The notes beneath the pieces were generated by a model. It was not told the DNA's origin and did no database searches. It saw only the letters and a list, made by a program, of their open reading frames with translations. Both the position numbers and the translations under genes were made by a program. From positions 6,651,678 to 6,715,677 of the forward strand of contig JAJKFL010000005.1 in NCBI GenBank assembly GCA_021186555.1: a DNA stretch of 64,000 bases, given 5' to 3'. Positions 57,867 to 64,000 of the stretch are shown in pieces. This DNA comes from Reticulitermes speratus (lineage: Eukaryota > Arthropoda > Insecta > Blattodea > Rhinotermitidae). Every line of letters begins with the position of its first letter. Position 1 is the stretch's first letter.

Positions 57867-58137
57867 AATTTTTTTTTTCATGGCGCAACAGCCCCTAGTG
57901 GGCCAGGGCCTCCTCATTATCGAGGCTTCACGATCACACTCAGACACACCACACTCGGTAGGACTCCTCTGGACGAGTGATCAGCCCGACGCAAAGACCT
58001 CCACCTGACAACACACAACACTTACAACAGACAGACATCCATGTCCCCGGCGGAATTCGAACCCACAATTCCAACAAGCGAACGGCCGACAACCCACGCC
58101 TCAGACCGCGCGGCCACTGGGATCGGCGTACAAGAAG
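57867..58137 (-). repeat. SINE family B-prime, full copy
   Basis: A perfect 10-bp duplication GTACAAGAAG lies at 57857..57866 and 58138..58147. It has the head with B box GGGTTCGAATTCCGCC, then the B-prime body, then the poly-A end. Confidence 0.9.
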
Positions 58138-58147
58138 CATGCTGTTC

Positions 58148-58970
58148 TAAATTCTATTGTTATTCTTTAGAAATGTGTGTGAGTGGGCGAGACAAGGACT
58201 CCTCTATTTTTCGAAACCACAACAAATGCGTGGTCAAGAGGTTTTTTTGGCGTTGCTGGCATCATGCATAGAGAGAAGACGCACACGCATGCGCACGAGT
58301 TCTCACCTCTAGCAATGTGGTGCGTGTAATAACGCGAGGTCTACAGAAAACAACAAGTGTACTGGCAGTTATTGTTTCGTTTCTACCCATAAACAAAACT
58401 TCCAAGGATTACGCGCCCAGTATCATGCTGTTCCTTTGATTCCAGGCACATATCGTCCGAAGTGTGAGGCCGAAGACATAACACCGCGACATGTAGCAAC
58501 CGCCCATATACACCGAGATATCTCCTTATTTGGGCTCCACTGTAAGATGGAGGTAGTAAGGACTGATTTATTTCTAATGTAATGGCGCAGTTCAGTTTTA
58601 CATTCAGAAAGCCATGAAGCTGAAGAGGGACGCTATCAAAATGTGCGCCTTGGTGTGTCACAACCACCTACTTATAATAATATATGACGTTGTACCATTT
58701 GTCTTCTGAGATTACAAGCAGCGATTTCCATTTAAACACAAGCCCCCCCCCCCCCCCCGCAATCCCACAACATAAACGTACAGCAACACGCTGCCTCTGT
58801 ATAGTGTTGTGAAAAAGCATAAGCAGTGCCAAATTTCTAAACGTGTACACGGTAACTGAATTTTACTGCAATCCTTCTTGGCATTAGGAGTTCGGGGTTC
58901 CCTTTTTTTTTAAACAAAGGGACGTTCCAAAGGGGGAAGGGGGATTTTATGATCGTTACATTTATATAAT
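58148..58970. other. No recognised feature apart from a C run
   Basis: A run of seventeen C lies at 58743..58759. The open frames here are overlapping and without domain. Confidence 0.45.
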
Positions 58971-58986
58971 TACATGGACATTGCTT

Positions 58987-59177
58987 TGTCAGCTAACAGA
59001 AATCTGCTGATTGCTGTAGACTGCTATGCCGTTTTGTCAGCTAACAGAAATCTGCTGACTGCTGTAGACTGCTATGCCGTTTTGTCAGCTAACAGAAATC
59101 TGCTGATTGCTGTAGACTGCTATGCCGTTTTGTCAGCTAACAGAAATCTGCTGATTGCTGTAGACTGCTATGCCGTC
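58987..59177. repeat. 48-bp minisatellite, four copies, open in one frame
   Basis: The unit starts TTTTGTCAGCTAACAGAAAT and is 48 bp long, so a plus-strand frame repeats a 16-residue peptide (LSANRNLLIAVDCYAV). One copy has ACTGCTG in place of ATTGCTG. The frame (153 codons) continues past the repeat but has no domain or homologue I know. Confidence 0.9.
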
Positions 59178-59841
59178 GGCCCCAAGTTCGCGACTTTCTG
59201 TCAAGCGATTTGCCTTCCTTCACGGGGAACGTTTTGTCCCACATACGTGCTACAAATGACAGACCACTTAGTATTCAATAATACGTTTTCGTGTTCAGAA
59301 ATGCTCATTAATTTTAAAAATACCCGTATACAGATGTGGCGCTATAATCACTTTAAAATAACTCATCACTCATTGATGGAAAATATTTTACAGCCGCACA
59401 ATACAATAAAAATTCAATCCCCTTTTTCATATTAGTGTAATATATTTTCGCTTTCATGCTCCTCTGCACTCAGTATGTCTTCTTGCCTGTTAATATCATG
59501 TTGAACGAGGTAATAAATACAGTACAGAACCTCCCTGTCAAGGGATAATGACGGTAATTAGGCAGCACCATGATTCCATTCGCTAGTCTGACCACGTTTT
59601 GATGGACACCGCTTTTCGACTTACTACAGGACACAGGTGTTACTAATTACCCAAATGAACATGCCGGGTTCTTTTTATATTGCACCAAGTACAAACCCGA
59701 TAAAACGAAACATAGTAGGACAACGGACTGCTTTTTACGAAAGAAAAAGAATGGGCAGGTATAAGCTACTGATAATAAAAGTACACACAGTTTCCATCGT
59801 ATACACCGGGTACTGACACATTTATATTTCCGATCAACATA

Positions 59842-60347
59842 GTAAAGGTAAAGCTCTCCCAAGAATAGGCCATGAAGGCTCAGAGGGGAAGTAGAGGTAT
59901 AGCTCTACTCTTTCTTTAACCATGGCACTAGATGAGGGTGGGTGGTCAACGCCACGCCCCGGCCGCTTTACTCCCGGGAAAGAGACCCGGTACCCAATAT
60001 ATAGGAGGCTGGGTGGGCCCCAGGGCCGGTCTGGACGGCTGCGGGAAATCTCACCCCCGCCGGGATTTTTTTTTTTGCCTGTCCGGGTTTTTTTTCCCCT
60101 TTGATCCATTTTTTTTGTACTGTTTAAATCCTTTCGTCCTTCATGTCACTTTACGTTCCATGCTACCGTCCTTACAACAAACACAACACAAACATCCATG
60201 CCCCCGGTGGGATTCGAACCCACAATCCCAGTAAGCGAGCGGCCGTAGACCTACGCCTTAGACCGCACGGCCACTGGGATCGGCGATTCGATCCCCGGAC
60301 CGTCCAGCCCGTAGCGAGTCGCTATACCGACTGAGCTATCGCGGCCC
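59842..60347 (-). mobile_element. Composite SINE: family A with one family B copy in its B box
   Basis: A perfect 15-bp duplication TTTCCGATCAACATA (59827..59841 and 60348..60362) bounds it. On the minus strand: A head to GGGGATCGAATC, full B element (head, body, poly-A), then TCCCGGCGGGGGTGAGATTT and part of the A body to its GGTAAAG end. The junction lies within the A head's B box, as in the 43.3-kb composite. Confidence 0.9.
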
Positions 60348-60401
60348 TTTCCGATCAACATAACATTTTTATAATATAATATAATTCGTATGAATTAATC
60401 A

Positions 60402-60445
60402 GGACCGACATGTTTCGAAACATCAGATTCATCCTCAGGAGTAAT
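60402..60445 (-). ncRNA. Hammerhead-like motif
   Basis: On the minus strand the intact core CTGAGGA is preceded by CTC. Then come TGAATC...GTTTC as a weak stem II and GAAACATGTC followed by GGTCC. The core, GAAAC, a two-pair stem III and a GTC triplet, the best natural cleavage site, are present. Stem I is poor. Confidence 0.45.
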
Positions 60446-60626
60446 ATAAATTTTACAAGACTCTGAACAATGGTAATCATTTTAAAACTCCTTACTTTCT
60501 AAAACTACTGTTAAATATTCCTATTTATACTCGCAGCACACCAATAATGATTTCATGATTTAATTGTACAACTTTTGTGTTCAGTATTTGTTGTGTGAAT
60601 AATTGAAAGACTAAACTGTATTTAAG

Positions 60627-60956
60627 TCGACCTCGGTGGACTAGTGGTTAGCGTGCTCGCCACTGGACCCAAGGTTCGCGGGTTCGATCCCGACCGAGGT
60701 CGATGTAAAAGAACCTTACGGGCATGAATAGAACCAGTAGTGCTCGCAAGCAAAATTCAAGCGGTCATTTCTCACCCAAGTCTCCTGACTGCCTGCCAGA
60801 TGGCTCTGGCGGTCACATCAGGATCGATAGAACAGCAGCGCGGCCAGTTACCAGTCACCAACTGCCACGAATGCGCACGACCCAGTAACCTCGGAAAGAG
60901 GAGGCCCGAGCCCATAATAGGACTGTTGAGCCATGGTTATTATTATTATTATAAAT
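60627..60956 (+). repeat. SINE family D, full copy with tRNA-like head
   Basis: TGTATTTAA at 60617..60625 and 60957..60965 is the target duplication. The head GACCTCGGTGGACTAGTGG ... CGGGTTCGATCCCGACC ... GAGGTC can still form an acceptor stem and T-arm like a tRNA. A body of about 260 bp and a TTATTATTATTATTATAA tail follow. It is a SINE, not a working tRNA gene. Confidence 0.88.
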
Positions 60957-60965
60957 TGTATTTAA

Positions 60966-61736
60966 AGACTCAGTTCGTAACGCGCAGTAAACACACTCCA
61001 TCTCAGTTATAAAAACCAATCAGTTAATTCAGCATAGGAAAATAATCGCTGTTTTTTTTTCTTAGACTCTGTGGGCATAACGTAAATTGTTTAACGTTAA
61101 ACATAGTGGTACATAAATAAAGCACTAAGCTTCAAAGGGATCAATTAATTAAGGGATTAATTCAATGATGTCTTGCGTCATGGTCATGTAATGACGTTTT
61201 ATTAGCTAGGTTTAGATGGATAATATTCTGTAGGTGTGCGCTCAATCACGGTCCAGTTGCTTCGTTAGACTGTCGGTGTTTGTACGCTGCATGACAAGCA
61301 TCGCAGTTCAGTGCTCAGAACATCGACAGAAGACATGACAGAAATACTCGTACAATGATACTGTCTTAGCAATTGTGTGAGAAATTGGTCAGGACAAATC
61401 GGTAACAAATATAGCGCCATACTAGACCTACCTGTGTACAAAGCATATGCAAAAAGGCCGTGCAAAGAATCGATCTACAGCCGTCTGCTATCCGTAACGA
61501 ATATAATTGAAAATTCTGATACACCGACAAAAATTCGAGTACATGAGTTCGTTTGGCGGTGCAGTTCACGTTGTTCGCACATAGCCTGTTAAATTTGACG
61601 ATTTATTTTCTTTAGCGACAGAATGACCTTTGAAAAATACTGCGAACATTCCGGGGAAATATTCTGCCTCAGTCTTCAGGGTTGAAGAAGGCGATAAGAC
61701 GTTCCCCCGGAAACATTGGTAAATTTCCACTAGACT
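60966..61736. other. No recognised gene; hammerhead-family relic at its end
   Basis: At 61.66 to 61.73 kb GGGTTGAAGAAGGCGATAAG with CCGGAAACATTGGTAAATTT is a decayed member of the hammerhead-like repeat group. The rest is unrecognised. Confidence 0.4.
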
Positions 61737-61748
61737 ATACGGCGTCAC

Positions 61749-62021
61749 GGAATAGCGTAGTCGGTATAGCGACTCGCTACGAGCTGGACGGTCCGGGGAT
61801 CGAATCCCGGTGGGGGGCGAGATTTTCAGCACCCGTCCAGACCGGCCCTGGGGCCCACCCAGTCTCCTATACAATGTGTACCGGGTCATTCCCGGGGGTA
61901 AAGCGGCCGGGTCGTGGCGTTGACCACCCACCCCCATCTAGCGTCGAGGTTAAAGAAAGAGTAGAGCTATACCTCTACTCCCCCTCTGGGCCTTCATGGC
62001 CTGTTCTAGGGAAGTTACCTG
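61749..62021 (+). repeat. SINE family A copy with 11-bp target duplication
   Basis: TACGGCGTCAC at 61738..61748 and 62022..62032 bounds it. The head lacks its first bases (it starts GGAATAGCGTAGTCGG). The B box GGGGATCGAATCCCGG and body are intact. It inserted next to a hammerhead-family relic. Confidence 0.9.
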
Positions 62022-62069
62022 TACGGCGTCACACGCCAGAGGGCACTGTTCATAGTCGCCGCCGTAAGA

Positions 62070-62107
62070 ACCCCAAACCTCAAACCCCAAACCTCAAACC
62101 CCGAATC
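62070..62107. repeat. Short CCCCAAACCTCAAA tandem run
   Basis: Two to three copies of a 14-bp C/A unit. It resembles telomere-type composition but is too short to mean much. Confidence 0.6.
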
Positions 62108-62507
62108 TCAAATCTCACGCTGCTGGAGTTACCGTCTTTAGTTCCAGAATTTAAATGACTCAGAAGTTTCAGATGTAATTTTATACTCGTTAATAGACTA
62201 AGGGATTTTGACGAGAGGGTGTCGAGAAAAACATTGGCATTAAGGGGAGGGAAGTGACAGGAGGCGGGGGAAAACTATGCAATGACAAGTGTCATAGATA
62301 ATTTGGGGTAATAAAATGAAGGCGGATGAGATGAATGGGGAATATAGCATGCCAGGCCTGTACAGGGATTGCTTCGTCTCTCTGAGGTTGGCGACTTATC
62401 GCTAAAACTTATACACGATGGTTCATATATACATAGATAATTTGTAATTTTATATACGTTGTATGTATCTTTTGTTATGTTGTACGTACTGTGCATTTTA
62501 TCGTCAG

Positions 62508-62698
62508 TTTAAGTCAAAACCAACAAATGCACAAGATTATTATCAAGTATTGTGTATTTGGATGCAGTAAGTACTTGTAGTTCTTTGATAAATACCCCCT
62601 GAGGATGGCAATTTATTTGCCGAAACATATGTAGGGATTGTAAAACACACCTTATACTTGTTAACAGTCTTGTGCGTTTGTTGGTTTTGACTTAAACT
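62508..62698. mobile_element. Hairpin element with central hammerhead-like motif
   Basis: TTTAAGTCAAAACCAACAAA and TGCACAAGA at 62508..62540 are inverted at 62660..62698. The loop contains the best hammerhead-like motif of the window. The arms extend outward imperfectly. Confidence 0.65.
62594..62640 (+). ncRNA. Hammerhead-ribozyme-like motif, best preserved
   Basis: The order is CCCC, core CTGAGGA, T, stem II GGCAA with TTGCC, GAAAC, stem III ACATATGT, triplet GTA, then GGG. CCC and GGG pair as stem I. All core positions fit the CTGANGA and GAAA consensus. The extra T before stem II and the short stem I could weaken it. Such motifs are known in Penelope-like elements of animals. I see no reverse transcriptase here. 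Confidence 0.55.
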
Positions 62699-62937
62699 TT
62701 GTATGCATATGTTGGTACATATAAATGATTTGAATAGCGTCGTATTGCCGATCGCTTCTAATTATTGATGCATTTACAACAGAGACGAAACTTGATGCTT
62801 TCACCGCGGTATTGCTGCTGAATCAGTTGACTTTGATGATAATACGTACAGCACGTTTCGTGTCTTCCTCCCTCCAAGTGCCAATTCCACTAATTTTACC
62901 TTTGAATTCTGGCATTCTAAATATGAGCGGTTAATCT

Positions 62938-63271
62938 TAAATATCAAGTGACGTCAAGTGTCCGGGGGTACCGAAGACTTAAATAACAAGTGACGTCAAG
63001 TGTCCGGGGGTACCGGAGACTTAAATATCAAGTGACGTCAAGTGTCCGGGGGTACCGGAGACTTAAATATCAAGTGACGTCAAGTGTCCGGGGGTACCGG
63101 AGACTTAAATATCAAGTGACGTCAAGTGTCCGGGGGGTACCGAAGACTTAAATATCAAGTGACGTCAAGTGTCCGGGGGTACCGGAGACTTAAATATCAA
63201 GTGAAGTCAAGTGTCCGGGGTACCGAGACTTAAATATCAAGTGGCGTCAAGTGTCCGGGGGTACCGGAGAC
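62938..63271. repeat. 42-bp minisatellite, eight copies, with CRE-like palindromes
   Basis: Each unit has CAAGTGACGTCAAGTGTCCG and GGGGTACCGGAGACTT. Six of eight units keep the full palindrome TGACGTCA, the consensus site for CREB/ATF factors. The last two have TGAAGTCA and TGGCGTCA. Confidence 0.92.
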
Positions 63272-63734
63272 ACAAACCTCACGGACCTCTTCAGATTTTA
63301 GAAATGGAGCATTTATTGTGTATCAAGACAGGTTACACGTTTAAACGTAAAACCACCTGAGTAAATGAGAGAGATTTAACGGTTCTTGCATATTTAGAAC
63401 TCACAGAGGTCTGAAACTTCGGACACGTATCAGGCAAATACAACTGAAATCGTATTAACAACACTGGCCGCACAAATGTACATCTAATGATCAAACTATG
63501 ACAGCTGCAGTTATCCGCACACCCAAGCTGCACGTGACGCAATAACACGTGTCTCTCTCTCTAACGTTCAAACATGAATTTCAGAATTACCCGGACCCGA
63601 CGTTCTCCTAAGCTATTTATTATGAACTTATTATTTATTCATTTGTTTTTCATTATCCCTCTTTTTACATTACATTGCTTGTTCTCTTTTCTTTCTGCCA
63701 TTGTTTGCTGATAATCTAAGTAAAAGCAAAGCAA
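63272..63734. other. No recognised feature
   Basis: A minus-strand frame of 71 codons has no recognisable domain. Nothing else is seen. Confidence 0.45.
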
Positions 63735-64000
63735 TCCCATTACAGGCCTGGACAGGCCATTAGGGTTCCAGGAGGTTGAGGCTCCGAGATTTCTAGACAG
63801 TCGGAACATGAAGGTGGTAAGGTTGTCAGCCCTACGAACCGGCCGCCTTTACCCTCCCAGGAAATATTCCTGGTATTCATTTCTGTTGTAGGCTGAGTCG
63901 ACCCCAGGGCCATAGTGCGACCGAAAGGATTATGTCAATGAAAAATTCCAATGACACCATCGGGAATCGAACCCGCGACCTTTCGGCTTGTAGCGCAGAG
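63735..64000 (-). repeat. SINE family C, running off the window edge
   Basis: On the minus strand it starts in a tRNA-like head (CTCTGCGCTACAAGCCG, B box CGGGTTCGATTCCCGATGG) and continues TTCATTGACATAATCC to GGCCTGTCCAGGCCTGTAAT. The head is cut by the window end. The same family is at 24.7 kb. Confidence 0.85.

Noticed and set aside
60627-60700. tRNA gene
   Set aside because: The head folds like a tRNA with acceptor stem and T-arm, but it is joined to a SINE body with a target duplication and a TTA tail.
62070-62107. Telomeric repeat
   Set aside because: Only two to three imperfect copies, not the insect TTAGG motif.

Overview
This looks like nuclear DNA of an insect, and probably of a cockroach or termite relative. 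It is AT-rich with long introns. It is full of tRNA-headed SINEs, LINE fragments, mariner, piggyBac, hAT and pogo type DNA transposons, and minisatellites. The order-level guess rests on the look of the SINE families and is an inference. No bacterial, organellar or viral gene organisation is visible.

The main host gene is a collagen-domain gene on the minus strand. I can place thirteen exons between about 46.1 kb and 4.4 kb. Most are tiny (36 to 72 bp), start with a glycine codon right after an AG acceptor and end at a GT donor. Several form in-phase 36-bp cassettes of four Gly-X-Y triplets. Between the collagenous exons lie non-helical exons (29.1 kb, 26.1 kb, and parts of 31.5, 7.0 and 4.4 kb). 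Exon phases agree along the chain. Neither the N-terminus nor the C-terminal domain is found, so the subfamily is open: a colmedin/gliomedin-type membrane collagen and a basement-membrane type IV-like chain both remain possible. Two exons are each exactly one base short, each repaired on paper by one extra G, so sequencing error is likely.

Inside the 6.7-kb intron between the 45.8-kb and 39.1-kb exons, on the same strand, sits a second possible host gene (40.4 to 40.8 kb). It has a 65-codon coiled-coil-like first exon and a second reading frame that joins through a plausible 118-bp intron.

The rest is mobile DNA. Notable pieces are: a 2.7-kb LINE at 14.9 to 17.6 kb with an 11-bp target duplication; a mariner at 19.5 kb and a palindromic mariner derivative at 5.3 kb; a TTAA-flanked piggyBac-like element at 11.3 kb; a 1.76-kb composite SINE with ten tandem body units at 43.3 kb and a simpler relative at 59.8 kb; and clean SINE insertions at 46.4, 49.3, 57.9, 60.6 and 61.7 kb. 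The right-hand 12 kb also holds a run of unrelated minisatellites, one of which carries a palindromic TGACGTCA site in six of its eight units.

The most intriguing unannotated signal is a recurring hammerhead-ribozyme-like core (CTGANGA, a hairpin, then GAAAC and a short stem III). It sits in or beside foldback repeats at 1.8, 2.3, 8.3, 8.6, 10.5, 18.5, 60.4 and 62.6 kb. A second is the repeated joining of SINE bodies exactly inside the tRNA-like T-loop (B box) of other SINEs.
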